A stretch of 64,000 nt of DNA from Nocardioides sp. LHD-245 (GCF_030929495.1 NZ_JAVFWN010000002.1:452176-516175); one strand, 5' to 3'. Counted from the stretch's first letter, positions 1 through 7,850 are shown. Made by a program: numbers and translations. The notes: generated from the sequence alone by a model not told the origin.

Positions 1-518
1 ACCGGCGTCAGGTCGGTGGTGAGGAGCCTGGGCTCCTTGTTCTGCAGGAACTCCAGCGGCAGCCCCTCCACCGGCAGGTCCTCGTAGCGGCCGAGCGCGT
101 GCAGCGTGTCGGCGGAGGTGCGGAAGGAGTTCATGAGCAGCAGCGGCAGCCGCGCGTCGTACTTCTGGCGCAGGTGCAGCGCCTGCCGGGCGATGATGTC
201 GAGGAAGGAGAGCCCGCGGCGCACGCACAGCAGCGACTTGGCCCGCTCCATGCCCATCGAGGTGCCGAGCCCGCCGTTGAGCTTGATCGCGACGGTCTTG
301 CCGATCGCGTCGGCCGCTACGTCGGCGTCGACCTCGACGTCGGCCAGGCTCTCCACGTCGACGGGGGCGATCGTCGACTCCGGGATCATGCCGGTCTCGC
401 CGTGCTCGAGCAGCCGGTAGTAGTGCGCGAAGGTGTCGATCGCGACGGGGTCGACCCCTGCGTCGAGCATCTTCGCCCGCGCCTTCTCGAGGCCGCCACT
501 GCGACCACTCATACCCAT
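1..518 (-). CDS. UTP--glucose-1-phosphate uridylyltransferase, UDPGP (eukaryotic-like) family, 3' end outside window
   Basis: The first 172 codons are present; the C-terminus runs off the left edge. The enzyme makes UDP-glucose from UTP and glucose-1-phosphate for cell-envelope glycans and trehalose. The family signature NGGLGTSMG (nucleotide-binding loop, residues 81-89) and LLMNSF (127-132) mark the UDPGP family that resembles eukaryotic UGPases, not the short bacterial GalU type. ATG at 518 is chosen because TACGAT on the minus strand (531-526) lies exactly 7 nt upstream, a leaderless arrangement; an in-frame ATG at 512 is the alternative. It is divergent from the folate gene at 542, with only 23 bp between starts. 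Confidence 0.9.
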   Translation of the reverse strand, partial: MGMSGRSGGLEKARAKMLDAGVDPVAIDTFAHYYRLLEHGETGMIPESTIAPVDVESLADVEVDADVAADAIGKTVAIKLNGGLGTSMGMERAKSLLCVRRGLSFLDIIARQALHLRQKYDARLPLLLMNSFRTSADTLHALGRYEDLPVEGLPLEFLQNKEPRLLTTDLTP

Positions 519-541
519 ACCGCCGATCGTAGGCTGGTCCG
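519..541. promoter_or_regulatory. Overlapping divergent leaderless promoters (UGPase / 5-FCL)
   Basis: On the plus strand TAGGCT (530-535) is 6 nt before the GTG at 542. On the minus strand TACGAT (531-526) is 7 nt before the ATG at 518. The two -10 hexamers share two base pairs, so the polymerases should compete for the site. No convincing -35 is seen on either strand. Confidence 0.55.
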
Positions 542-1135
542 GTGACAGGTACACATCCGTGCCACGGAGCGGCCAAGGTCGCGGTCCGCGACCAGCTGCT
601 CGCCGCCCGCCGGCGCCGTCCGCTCGCCGAGGTCGGCGCCGCCGCCAGGGCGATCGCGGAGCACCTGCTCGCCGCCCCCGAGGTACGCCGGGCGGCCACC
701 GTCGCGGCGTACGTCTCGGTGGGCGCCGAGCCCGGCACCACCGCCCTGCTCGACCAGCTGGCCGACGCCGGGAAGCGGGTGATCCTGCCGGTGCTGCTGC
801 CCGACAACGACCTGGACTGGGCGGCCTACCGCGGGCCCACCTCGCTCGCGCCGGCCCGCCGCGGGCTGCTCGAGCCGGTGGGCCCGGCGCTCGGCGTCGA
901 TGCGGTCGCGACCGCCGACGTCGTCCTCGTCCCCGGGCTCGCGGCCTCCCCCACCGGCCTGCGCCTGGGCCGCGGCGGCGGCTCCTACGACCGCGCCCTC
1001 GCGCGGGTGCCGGTCGGCACCTTCACCTGCGTGCTGCTGTACGACGACGAGCTGCTGCCCGACGTACCCACCGAGCCGCACGACCGGCCGGTCACCGCGG
1101 CCGCCGCCCCCGGGGGGATCCACCGCTTCCGTTGA
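542..1135 (+). CDS. 5-formyltetrahydrofolate cyclo-ligase
   Basis: A 197-residue protein that uses ATP to convert 5-formyl-THF to 5,10-methenyl-THF, returning a storage folate to the active pool. The signature GLRLGRGGGSYDR (139-151) matches the family G-x-R-L-G-x-G-G-G-x-Y-D-R phosphate/folate loop, with Ser in place of the first Tyr or Phe. GAEPGT (61-66) and the late VPTEPHD (175-181) also fit, and the length is usual. The GTG start at 542 is supported by a -10 hexamer 6 nt upstream (leaderless). The gene's TGA stop (1133-1135) lies inside the first unit of a 22-bp repeat array, so the last residues may be shaped by the repeat. Confidence 0.9.
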   Translation: MTGTHPCHGAAKVAVRDQLLAARRRRPLAEVGAAARAIAEHLLAAPEVRRAATVAAYVSVGAEPGTTALLDQLADAGKRVILPVLLPDNDLDWAAYRGPTSLAPARRGLLEPVGPALGVDAVATADVVLVPGLAASPTGLRLGRGGGSYDRALARVPVGTFTCVLLYDDELLPDVPTEPHDRPVTAAAAPGGIHRFR

Positions 1136-1282
1136 GTCGTCGGTTCTGACCCGTTGAGTCGTCACTATTGACCCGCCGAGTCGTCAGATCGCGCGCCCGC
1201 GGCCTGACTGCTCAGCCGGTCGGAACCGACGACTCGCACGGTCAGAACCGACGACTCAACAGGTCAGATCCGACGACTCAAC
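1131..1282. repeat. Inverted array of six 22-bp repeats between convergent genes
   Basis: Three head-to-tail units starting GTTGAGTCGTC lie at 1131-1152, 1153-1174 and 1175-1196. Three more in the opposite orientation (ending GACGACTCAAC or close) lie at 1217-1238, 1239-1260 and 1261-1282, with about 20 bp between the two sets. The outer units are nearly perfect inverted copies and could form a long hairpin that terminates transcription from both sides. Nucleotides 3-5 of the outermost unit on each side (TGA) are the stop codons of the two flanking genes. No further copy was seen in the window. Confidence 0.85.
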
Positions 1283-3965
1283 CCTCGGGGGTGAGCAGCA
1301 GTACGTCGTCGGCCGCGTCGGTCACGGCCTCCTCGGAGAACGCCCAGGGCAGGGTCTCACCGCGAGCCCACAGGTCGGTCTGGTCGGTGTAGTGGGGATG
1401 GAAAGCGTGGCCGGAGACACCGGTCAGGTTGATCCACCGGGCGGCGTCGAGATCGTCCATCGGCACGATCATCCGCATCGACGGGGCCGTCACGACCTCG
1501 TAGCCGCCGCGGGCGTCCCAGGCCGTCGCGTTGACCAGGGAGCTGCCGCCACCGACCTCCCAGCCGCCGCGGTTGAAGATCCGCTCGACGATGCCGATCC
1601 CGGACTCCCCCAGCGTCGAGGACCGCAGCTCGAGCTCGTGCAGCCCGCCCCACGTCCACTCGTCGGCGCTGGGCGACTCCAGCGCGGTCAGCTCGTCCCG
1701 GGCTGCGATCATCGCGTCGTGCAGGATGTCGCTGCGCCGCTCGACCTTGTCGTCGGTGCGTACGTCGTCCCACCACGCGTTCTTCCCGCGCGGCAGCAGC
1801 GCGCTGACGACGGCGAACCACCGGCTCCCCCCGTCGGGCCGGATCGCCTCGGGCAGCTCGTCGCCGAAGGTCCGCTCGAGCACCTCGCGCCACACGACGT
1901 TGAAGTACGCCGCGGCCGCGCTGTCGGCGTCCTCCTGGTAGTTCCACGACCGCAGCAGCCGCTGGCCGTCGGAGTAGTAGCCGGCGGGCAGGTCGATGTC
2001 GAGGAGGTAGGGCGTGAGCGCCTCGCCGATCGCGCTGCGGTCGTCGAGCTGGATGGCCGCCATCCCGTCCACGCTCAGCTCGTCGTCGGCGGCGAGGAGC
2101 CGGTTGATCCGGTCGGAGCGGTAGCCGAGATCCCAGTCGGAGGTGAGGTACGGCGGGTAGCGGCTCGGGTCGATGACGGCCTGGTTGGCCGTGGCGATGA
2201 TCCCGGAGTCCGGGTCGAGCACGCTGGGCAGCGCGTCGTAGGGCACGAACGCCCCGGTCCAGTCGGTGTCCTTGCGCCAGCCCGCCGCGGGCAGCCGGCC
2301 GTCGTTGCCCGGGCCGCGGACCGGGACCAGACCGGTCGCCTGGTAGCCGATGTGGCCCTCGGTGTCGGCGTACACGACGTTCTGGCCGGGCACCGCGAAG
2401 TCGGACAGCGCCTCCCGGAAGGACGTCCAGTCGCCTGCCCGGTTGAGGGCGAGCAGGGCGTCGACGGTCGGGCGCGGGGTCAGCGCCGTCCAGGCCAGGG
2501 AGATCGCGTCCTCCCCCGTCGGACCGGCCTCCTGGGCCGCGACGACGTGCTCGACCTGGTCGAGCAGGCCGTCCTCGGTGATCTCGATGCCGTCCTCGCC
2601 GGCGAACCGGGCCAGGTCCGAGAGCAGCGGGCCGTGACCGGTGGAGCGCACCGTGAGCTCGACGTCGTCGCCGTCGCGGACCTCGATCCGCTCGGTGCGC
2701 TCGGTCAGCGGGAGCTGCTGCCCGTCGTAGCTCCAGGTGTCGCCGGTGACCCGCTCGACGAAGAGATCGGTCACGTCGGGGCCGAGGTTCGTGAACCCCC
2801 AGGCGATGTCGCGGTTGTGGCCGATCACGACGCCGGGCACCCCGGAGAAGCTGAACCCGGCCACGTCGTAGGGGCACTCGGGCGACAGCGTGCGGCAGTG
2901 CAGGCCCACCTGGGTCCACACGCCGGGTAACGAGACGCCGAGGTGCGGGTCGTTGGCGAGGATCGGCGCACCGGTGTCGGTGTGGTCGCCGTCGACGACC
3001 CAGGCGTTGCTGCCGAGGCCGTCGCCCTGACCGAGCAGCGCGGGTACGCCGGCCAGCACGTCGCGCACCCGCTCCAGTGCGTCGACGGTGCCGGTGCCCG
3101 CGGCGGAGTCGGGGCGGCCTCCGAGCGGCGGGCGCGACAGGCCCCCGGCGCGCGAGGCCGAGGCGTCCTGGTCGAAGACCCGCTCCTCGCCGCTGCCGAC
3201 GACCGCGCCCTGCTCCACGATCGGCGCGCGCTCGTCGTACGGGTAGGCGGGATAGAGGTCGGCCGCCTTGCTCTCGCCCACGGTCGCGATCGCGATCACC
3301 CGGCCGATCTCCTCGTCGAGGTTGCCGCGCAGGTCCCAGGCCATCGCCTTGAGCCACGCGACGGAGTCGACCGCGGTCCAGCTCTCCGGCTGGTAGTCGA
3401 GCCCGCTGAGGCCGAGCAGGGTGTACTCCAGCGCCATCTCCGAGGTGGAGCGGCCCTCGAGGTAGGCGTTGACACCCTCGGCGTAGGCGTCCAGCGCGCT
3501 GCGGGTCGCCGGCCGCAGCAGGGCCAGCTCCTTCTCCGCGACGTCGCGCCAGCCGAGGGTCCGCACGACGAGGTCGGTCTCCAGACCGGAGTCGCCGAAC
3601 AGCTCGGAGAGGCGGCCCGCCGTGGCGTGGCGGCGCACGTCCATCTCGAAGAAGCGGTCCTGGGCGTGCACGAAGCCCTGGGCCAGCATCAGGTCGTGGG
3701 TGGAGTCGGCGTAGATCTGCGGGATGCCGTGGTCGTCGCGCACGACCCGGACCTCGCCCTCGAGCGCGCTGATCGACAGCTCGCCGCCCGTCTGGGGCCA
3801 GGACCGCCGCACCACGACGACGGCCGTGGTCAGGCCCGCGACCAGGGCGAGGACGAGGAGGACGCCGATCCCCGTGGTCCAGCGCAGCCACCGGGGCCAG
3901 GAGGGAGGGGAGGGCTTCGCGGCCGGGGAGTCGGCGACGGTGCCGCTCGGGTCGTGGTCCACCAT
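1278..3965 (-). CDS. Penicillin acylase family protein (Ntn amidohydrolase), membrane-anchored or exported
   Basis: An 895-residue member of the penicillin/cephalosporin/acyl-homoserine-lactone acylase family, which is cleaved autocatalytically into two chains and hydrolyses amide bonds of acylated substrates. A single hydrophobic helix (about 27-52) is a signal anchor. DDHGIPQIYA (about 77-86) is the typical start of the alpha chain. The predicted nucleophile is Ser319 in LGSNAW, the start of the beta chain; NDPHLG follows soon after, as in the family. ATG at 3965 is preferred over an upstream ATG near 4013 because the latter lies inside the CIRCE operator. No strong ribosome site is visible. 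The natural substrate is unknown. The stop codon lies in the repeat array. Confidence 0.85.
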   Translation of the reverse strand: MVDHDPSGTVADSPAAKPSPPSWPRWLRWTTGIGVLLVLALVAGLTTAVVVVRRSWPQTGGELSISALEGEVRVVRDDHGIPQIYADSTHDLMLAQGFVHAQDRFFEMDVRRHATAGRLSELFGDSGLETDLVVRTLGWRDVAEKELALLRPATRSALDAYAEGVNAYLEGRSTSEMALEYTLLGLSGLDYQPESWTAVDSVAWLKAMAWDLRGNLDEEIGRVIAIATVGESKAADLYPAYPYDERAPIVEQGAVVGSGEERVFDQDASASRAGGLSRPPLGGRPDSAAGTGTVDALERVRDVLAGVPALLGQGDGLGSNAWVVDGDHTDTGAPILANDPHLGVSLPGVWTQVGLHCRTLSPECPYDVAGFSFSGVPGVVIGHNRDIAWGFTNLGPDVTDLFVERVTGDTWSYDGQQLPLTERTERIEVRDGDDVELTVRSTGHGPLLSDLARFAGEDGIEITEDGLLDQVEHVVAAQEAGPTGEDAISLAWTALTPRPTVDALLALNRAGDWTSFREALSDFAVPGQNVVYADTEGHIGYQATGLVPVRGPGNDGRLPAAGWRKDTDWTGAFVPYDALPSVLDPDSGIIATANQAVIDPSRYPPYLTSDWDLGYRSDRINRLLAADDELSVDGMAAIQLDDRSAIGEALTPYLLDIDLPAGYYSDGQRLLRSWNYQEDADSAAAAYFNVVWREVLERTFGDELPEAIRPDGGSRWFAVVSALLPRGKNAWWDDVRTDDKVERRSDILHDAMIAARDELTALESPSADEWTWGGLHELELRSSTLGESGIGIVERIFNRGGWEVGGGSSLVNATAWDARGGYEVVTAPSMRMIVPMDDLDAARWINLTGVSGHAFHPHYTDQTDLWARGETLPWAFSEEAVTDAADDVLLLTPEG

Positions 3966-4001
3966 GGTGGCGCCATTGTGCCGTGCCGCCCGGTCCTGAC
4001 G

Positions 4002-4033
4002 TAGCATTGGCACTCGCCCGGTAAGAGTGCTAG
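4002..4033 (+). promoter_or_regulatory. CIRCE (HrcA operator) directly downstream of a -10 box, before the ruc-like gene
   Basis: TTGGCACTC (4007-4015), nine bases, then GAGTGCTAG (4025-4033) matches the CIRCE inverted repeat bound by the heat-shock repressor HrcA. A -10-like TAGCAT (4002-4007) abuts it. A third half-site-like AGTGCCAA follows at 4039-4046. On the minus strand TACGTC (4003-3998) could be the -10 of the divergent acylase, so HrcA may affect both genes. Confidence 0.85.
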
Positions 4034-4060
4034 GGCGAGAGTGCCAAGCGAGGATCGTCG

Positions 4061-4429
4061 ATGCCCACCTACCAGTACCTGTGCACCGCGTGCGGTCACG
4101 CCTTCGAGCAGGTCCAGAAGTTCAGCGACGACGCCCTCACGACGTGCCCCGAGTGCGCCGGCAGGCTGCGCAAGGTCTTCAACTCGGTGGGCGTCGTGTT
4201 CAAGGGCTCGGGCTTCTACAAGACCGACAGCAAGACCGACAGCAAGTCGTCCGCCAACGGCTCGAGCGGGTCCGGCGGATCGGGCGGCTCCAGCGACGCG
4301 CCGGCGGCGAGCTCGTCCGGCTCCTCGGGCTCCTCGGGCTCGTCCGACAAGTCCGGCTCGAGCAGCTCGAGCGGCTCGACGGGCTCGTCCGGCTCCTCCA
4401 GTTCGACCTCGGCGGCTTCCTCCGCCTGA
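4061..4429 (+). CDS. ruc: FmdB-type zinc-ribbon protein with Ser-rich tail; Ruc-like redox-regulated chaperone
   Basis: A 122-residue protein. The N-terminal 45 residues form a zinc ribbon with Cys8, Cys11 (CTAC) and Cys29, Cys32 (CPEC). From about residue 58 on it is disordered, almost only Ser and Gly. Mycobacterium tuberculosis Rv0991c (Ruc) has the same design, is a zinc-binding chaperone activated by oxidation, and is controlled by HrcA. Here a CIRCE sits 28 bp before the ATG, and the folate cyclo-ligase, UDP-glucose enzyme and MscL neighbours match the mycobacterial locus. The ATG at 4061 follows AGGA (4051-4054). Chaperone function is inferred from homology, synteny and operator. Confidence 0.8.
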   Translation: MPTYQYLCTACGHAFEQVQKFSDDALTTCPECAGRLRKVFNSVGVVFKGSGFYKTDSKTDSKSSANGSSGSGGSGGSSDAPAASSSGSSGSSGSSDKSGSSSSSGSTGSSGSSSSTSAASSA

Positions 4430-4447
4430 GCCACCGGTCCTGTGGAT

Positions 4448-4466
4448 GACGCCGGCGGCCGGCGTC
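4448..4466 (+). terminator. Hairpin after the ruc-like gene
   Basis: GACGCCGG (4448-4455), loop CGG, CCGGCGTC (4459-4466): an 8-bp GC-rich stem without a T-run, as is common in actinobacteria. Confidence 0.5.
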
Positions 4467-4475
4467 GCGGCGGCC

Positions 4476-4488
4476 TACGGTCGCCGGC
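4476..4488 (+). promoter_or_regulatory. Leaderless -10 for the SAF-domain gene
   Basis: TACGGT (4476-4481) lies exactly 7 nt before the ATG at 4489. There is no ribosome-binding site, which fits a leaderless mRNA. Confidence 0.5.
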
Positions 4489-5154
4489 ATGGACTCCCGT
4501 GATCCCCGACGCCCGTCCCCGGGCGGGCCGCTGCACCGCGTCCGCGCCGCCCTCGATGAGGTACGCCGACGGGTGCTGCGCCGGCGACGACTGATCGCCG
4601 CCCTGCTGCTGGGCGCGGCGGCCGCGGTGGCAGTCCGCTCCCTGGCGCCGCCGGAGCCGCCGACCGCCGCGGTGCTCGTGGCCGCGCGCGACCTGCCGGC
4701 CGGGCAGGCGCTGAGACCCGGCGACCTGTCCACGGCGCGGGTCCCGCCGGCCGCCGTACCGCACGGGGCCGCCGCCGACCCGGTCGGCCGCCGGCTCGCG
4801 GCACCCCTGCGCGCAGGTGAGCCGGTCACCGACGTCCGCCTGGTCGGGCCCGGCCTCGGCGCGGCCCAGTCCCCGGGCACGACGACCCTGCCGGTCCGGC
4901 TCTCCGACGCCGGCCAGGTGGCGCTGCTGACCGCGGGTGACCGGATCAGCCTGCTCGGCACCGACCCGCAGGCGGGCAGCACGCGGGTCCTCGCGCGGGA
5001 CGCGACGGTGCTCGCCGTGCCTGACCCGGCCTCGGCCACCGACGGCGCGCTTCCCGGCCGCCTCGTCGTCCTGGCCCTAGATTCGGATGCGATCTACCAC
5101 GTCACCGCGGCCTCCGCAGCCGAATACGTGACTTATACATGGAGTCGCAGTTAG
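4489..5154 (+). CDS. SAF-domain membrane protein, CpaB/RcpC-like
   Basis: A 221-residue protein with a basic N-terminus, one membrane helix (about 35-49) and a SAF domain at about 60-118 (VLVAARDLPAGQALRPGDL is characteristic). CpaB proteins form part of the periplasmic section of Flp/tight-adherence pilus machines and share this layout, but no other pilus gene is visible nearby. The family is common at this locus in actinobacteria as a lone gene, so the pilus role is uncertain. The start is supported by the leaderless -10 box; the next gene, mscL, begins 64 bp downstream. Confidence 0.75.
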   Translation: MDSRDPRRPSPGGPLHRVRAALDEVRRRVLRRRRLIAALLLGAAAAVAVRSLAPPEPPTAAVLVAARDLPAGQALRPGDLSTARVPPAAVPHGAAADPVGRRLAAPLRAGEPVTDVRLVGPGLGAAQSPGTTTLPVRLSDAGQVALLTAGDRISLLGTDPQAGSTRVLARDATVLAVPDPASATDGALPGRLVVLALDSDAIYHVTAASAAEYVTYTWSRS

Positions 5155-5218
5155 GTTTTTCGGGAACCAAGAAGAGGATCCCGACCTCCACCACTCGTCT
5201 CGGGAAAGAGGAGAGAGC

Positions 5219-5557
5219 ATGTCCGGGTTCAAGAAGTTCCTGCTCCAGGGCAACCTGGTCGACATCGCCGTCGCGTTCATCATCGGTGCGTCCTTCGGCA
5301 CGGTCGTCACCACCTTCGTCAACTGGCTCACCGCGCAGATGCCCGAGTCGGCCAGCGACGTCTTCAGCAACGACGCGAACTCGTTCGGCGCGTTCCTCAA
5401 CGCCGTGATCGCGTTCGTGATCCTGGCCGCCGTCGTCTACTTCCTCGTCGTCACGCCCTACACCAAGGCCAAGGAGCGGTTCTTCCCCGACCCCGAGCCG
5501 GGCGAGACCGAGCTCGACATCCTGACCCAGATCCGCGACTCGCTCGCCACGCGCTGA
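5219..5557 (+). CDS. mscL: Large-conductance mechanosensitive channel MscL
   Basis: A 112-residue channel subunit that opens under high membrane tension and vents solutes on hypo-osmotic shock. The N-terminal amphipathic segment and first helix (FKKFLLQGNLVDIAVAFIIG) are the family signature; the second helix is about residues 61-82, followed by the basic PYTKAKER and a short cytoplasmic helix ending TQIRDSLATR. It is somewhat shorter than the usual 130-150 residues, mainly in the periplasmic loop and tail. The ATG is preceded by the purine-rich AAAGAGGAGAGAGC. A strong hairpin follows. Confidence 0.95.
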   Translation: MSGFKKFLLQGNLVDIAVAFIIGASFGTVVTTFVNWLTAQMPESASDVFSNDANSFGAFLNAVIAFVILAAVVYFLVVTPYTKAKERFFPDPEPGETELDILTQIRDSLATR

Positions 5558-5580
5558 CACCGGCTCGTCACGAGCGGTCC

Positions 5581-5611
5581 GAGGGCCGGCGGGGACTCCC
5601 CGCCGGCCCTC
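5581..5611. terminator. Bidirectional terminator between mscL and the 61-aa gene
   Basis: A perfect 14-bp stem, GAGGGCCGGCGGGG (5581-5594) with CCCCGCCGGCCCTC (5598-5611), loop ACT. It lies between convergent genes. Confidence 0.85.
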
Positions 5612-5618
5612 GGCGCGT

Positions 5619-5804
5619 TCAGCCGCCGTGGTGGGGCGGGACCTGCGCCTTGAGCCAGCGGTCGGTCGAGCTCTCCCGGGCGTCCGGGGGTACGTCGTCA
5701 CGCTCGTCGGAGGTCACCGCGGGCTCGACGTCGCCGAAGATCTCGGACAGCCGGCGTCGCCGTTCCCACTCCGTCTCCTGCTGCGTCTCCCGCTGCTCGC
5801 CCAT
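5619..5804 (-). CDS. Small conserved hypothetical protein (61 aa)
   Basis: A short, highly charged, soluble protein: a Glu/Arg-rich N-terminal helix (residues 6-20), an acidic middle, and a C-terminal DRWLKAQVPPHHGG motif that resembles the tail of small uncharacterised actinobacterial proteins. It begins 9 bp after the stop of the LCP gene on the same strand, so the two are probably cotranscribed. The function is unknown. The conserved tail and ordinary codon use argue that it is real. Confidence 0.6.
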   Translation of the reverse strand: MGEQRETQQETEWERRRRLSEIFGDVEPAVTSDERDDVPPDARESSTDRWLKAQVPPHHGG

Positions 5805-5813
5805 GATCGGTCC

Positions 5814-7232
5814 TCAGGTGCAGAGGCCGGCGGCCTCGCGGCCGGAGGTGCTCAGGCCCTCGTTGGTCGGCGGCGGGATCGGGGTGTCGGTGCCCGGCGT
5901 ACCGCCGGGGGTGCCGTCCGACGCCCCGTCGGAGGTGCCGTCGGAGGCACCTCCGGTGGTGCCGGACGGGCTGCTGGGCGACGACGGGCCACCGGACTCG
6001 GACGTACCGTCGCCAGGGGTGTTGCCGGCCGACGGCGAGCCGTCCGGGTTGTCGCCCGCGCTGAGCGCGTCCTTGAGGAACTCAGGGGTGAGCGGCTTGT
6101 CGCGACGGACCAGCTGCCAGAGCTTCTCGACCTCGGGGGTCCACTCGATCCCGGAACTCACCTTGCCGGAGTAGATCCACGGGGTGGTGATGAACTTGAT
6201 GTTGTCGGCGCCGATGCCCTGCGCGGTGACGGCCAGGTCGGCCATCTGCGCGATGCCCTTGAAGTCGGTCTGCAGCGACGACGTGGCGGCGTTCATGAAG
6301 CTGATCATCCGGTCGGGGCGCGCGATCATGCCCGCGGTCAGCGCCTTGTTGATCATCGAGCCGATGAACGCCTGCTGGCGCCGGGTGCGGTTGGGGTCGG
6401 TGCCGTCGCCGATCCGGTAGCGGGCCCGGACGTAGGTCAGCGCCTCATTGCCCTTGATCTCGCGGGTGCCCGCCTTGAGATGGATGTTGCGCACCTCGTC
6501 GTCGATGTCATCGGGGATGCAGACCTCGACGCCGTCGAGGGCGTTGACCATGTCCTTGAACTGGTTGAAGTCGACGACGACGTAGTTGTCGACGCGGATC
6601 CTGGTCGCCTGCTCGAACTGCTGGATGGTGCAGGCGGGGCCGCCGTACGCGAAGGCGGCGTTCCACTTCTCGTACCCGGTCGCCGCGCGGATCTTGCTGC
6701 CGTCCTCCTTCGTGCACTCGGGCCGCATGACGGCCGTGTCACGCGGGACGGAGATGCCGTAGGCGAACTCGCGGTTGGCGGAGAGGTGGAACAGGATCGT
6801 GGTGTCGGAGAGCCCGTTGGTGGACTCGCCGTCGATGCCGTTGCCCTCGCCGGAGCGGGTGTCGGAGCCCATCACGAGGATGTTCATCGGCTCCTTGGGA
6901 CCCGCGACCTCTTCCTTGTCGGGGCGGTTGGTGAGCTGCTTCGACACGTCCTGCCGGTCGATGTTGCCGTTCCAGTTGTTGTAGACGAGGACGACCCCGA
7001 GACCAGTGGCCAGGCCGAGTGACATCAGGCTCGCGATGATCACCTTGAAGACGACCTTGCCCGGCTGCGGAGCCTTGCGACGACCCCCGGACACCCGGCT
7101 TCCGCGGCCGCCCCGGCCACCCCGCTCGCTGCGCGGTCGGCGCCGGTCACGGTCGGCCCGCGAGGTCGGCACCCGCCGGGCACGGCTCCCGGGCGTCGCG
7201 TCGGCGCGCCCGGTCTCAACGTCCTCCGTCAT
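5814..7232 (-). CDS. LytR-CpsA-Psr (LCP) family cell-wall ligase
   Basis: A 472-residue membrane protein that transfers lipid-linked glycopolymers (arabinogalactan or teichoic-acid-like) to peptidoglycan on the outer face of the membrane. It has a long Arg/Gly-rich cytoplasmic head (1-58), one membrane helix (about 62-84) and an LCP domain (about 116-330). Seen in the domain: NILVMGSDTR, GISVPRDT and NRTRRQQAF, which carry the conserved Asp and Arg residues for metal and pyrophosphate. The last 85 residues are Ser/Gly/Thr/Asp low complexity with GASDG/GTPGG repeats. The polymer attached cannot be told from the sequence. Confidence 0.92.
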   Translation of the reverse strand: MTEDVETGRADATPGSRARRVPTSRADRDRRRPRSERGGRGGRGSRVSGGRRKAPQPGKVVFKVIIASLMSLGLATGLGVVLVYNNWNGNIDRQDVSKQLTNRPDKEEVAGPKEPMNILVMGSDTRSGEGNGIDGESTNGLSDTTILFHLSANREFAYGISVPRDTAVMRPECTKEDGSKIRAATGYEKWNAAFAYGGPACTIQQFEQATRIRVDNYVVVDFNQFKDMVNALDGVEVCIPDDIDDEVRNIHLKAGTREIKGNEALTYVRARYRIGDGTDPNRTRRQQAFIGSMINKALTAGMIARPDRMISFMNAATSSLQTDFKGIAQMADLAVTAQGIGADNIKFITTPWIYSGKVSSGIEWTPEVEKLWQLVRRDKPLTPEFLKDALSAGDNPDGSPSAGNTPGDGTSESGGPSSPSSPSGTTGGASDGTSDGASDGTPGGTPGTDTPIPPPTNEGLSTSGREAAGLCT

Positions 7233-7420
7233 GCATCACCTGGTCGTGTGGCCGCCGTGGCGGATGGTCATGGCTCGACTGCGCTGCCGAGTCAGCGGCC
7301 GATCGGCACCGGTGGTACCACGCCCACCGTACGGACCACATCAAGTCGTACGGCGAGTCGCTCCCATTGTCACCGGTCGCCCCGCCTCGACCCAATCCGG
7401 GGGCGAAGGACCGGACCTGA

Positions 7421-7436
7421 CAAGATGGGTCCCCAC
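7421..7436 (+). promoter_or_regulatory. Possible -10 box of the tRNA gene
   Basis: CAAGAT (7421-7426) lies 11 bp before the mature 5' end of the tRNA. No good -35 is seen at the right distance. The rest of 7233-7420 shows no gene or clear structure. Confidence 0.35.
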
Positions 7437-7509
7437 GCCCCAGTAGCTCAGTGGATAGAGCAGCCGCCTCCTAAGCGAAAGGTCGCAAGTTCGACTCTTG
7501 CCTGGGGCA
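7437..7509 (+). tRNA. tRNA-Arg (anticodon CCU) with two anticodon-stem mismatches
   Basis: The acceptor arms 7437-7443 and 7502-7508 pair over 7 bp, the D stem is GCTC/GAGC, the T stem is GCAAG/CTTGC with loop TTCGACT, and the anticodon loop 7468-7474 is CTCCTAA (anticodon CCU, reads AGG). The anticodon stem is odd: 7463-7467 GCCGC faces 7475-7479 GCGAA, so only three of five pairs form (G-A and C-A mismatches at the outer end). CCA is not encoded. The mismatch falls just 3' of the anticodon, where tRNA-targeting integrases exchange strands, and decayed mobile DNA follows immediately. Confidence 0.88.
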
Positions 7510-7535
7510 CCCTGTGATGTCTCAGGACATCCGTG

Positions 7536-7850
7536 GCGATCGGCCAAGGCCTCGCCTCCCTTCGCAGCAGGGGCACAGCTGCGTTGCTCGGCGTACCCAC
7601 CAAGCCGGTTGAGATCGACCTGCTCAACGACGTCGTGTTCAAGGGAGCGACGATCCGCGGTGTCTTCGCCCGGCGGATGTACGAGACGTGGCATCAGGTC
7701 GAGAACGTCCTCGTCGGCGGCCGGCTCAACCTCGACTCGGTCATCAGCCACAAGATCCCCGCCCGGGACTACGAGCAAGCCTTCGACTCATGTCCTCCGA
7801 CCAGGCGATGAAGATCGTCGTCGACGACGACGCAGGGGCACCGCGGTGAC
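7536..7850 (+). pseudogene. 3' remnant of an L-threonine 3-dehydrogenase-like zinc alcohol dehydrogenase
   Basis: Only the C-terminal third is left. The translation shows TAALLGVPTKPVEIDL, then DVVFKGATIRGVFARRMYET and LDSVISHKIPARDYEQAF, which follow the end of Tdh-type dehydrogenases (VIFKG..I.GI.GR.MYETW, then ITHRF..DD....AF). One frameshift near 7790 moves the frame to MSSDQAMKIVVDDD, ending at TGA 7848-7850. Homology begins about 25 bp after the tRNA, so the 5' part has been cut off. The following pseudogene starts at an overlapping GTGA, showing that the two once formed an operon. Confidence 0.75.

Noticed and set aside
1131..1282. The 22-bp repeats as a CRISPR array
   Set aside because: Units abut without spacers, three are inverted relative to the others, and no cas genes are present.
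4240..4420. Repetitive TCC/AGC-rich stretch resembling a repeat array
   Set aside because: It is the Ser/Gly low-complexity tail of the Ruc-like protein, not a CRISPR or intergenic repeat.
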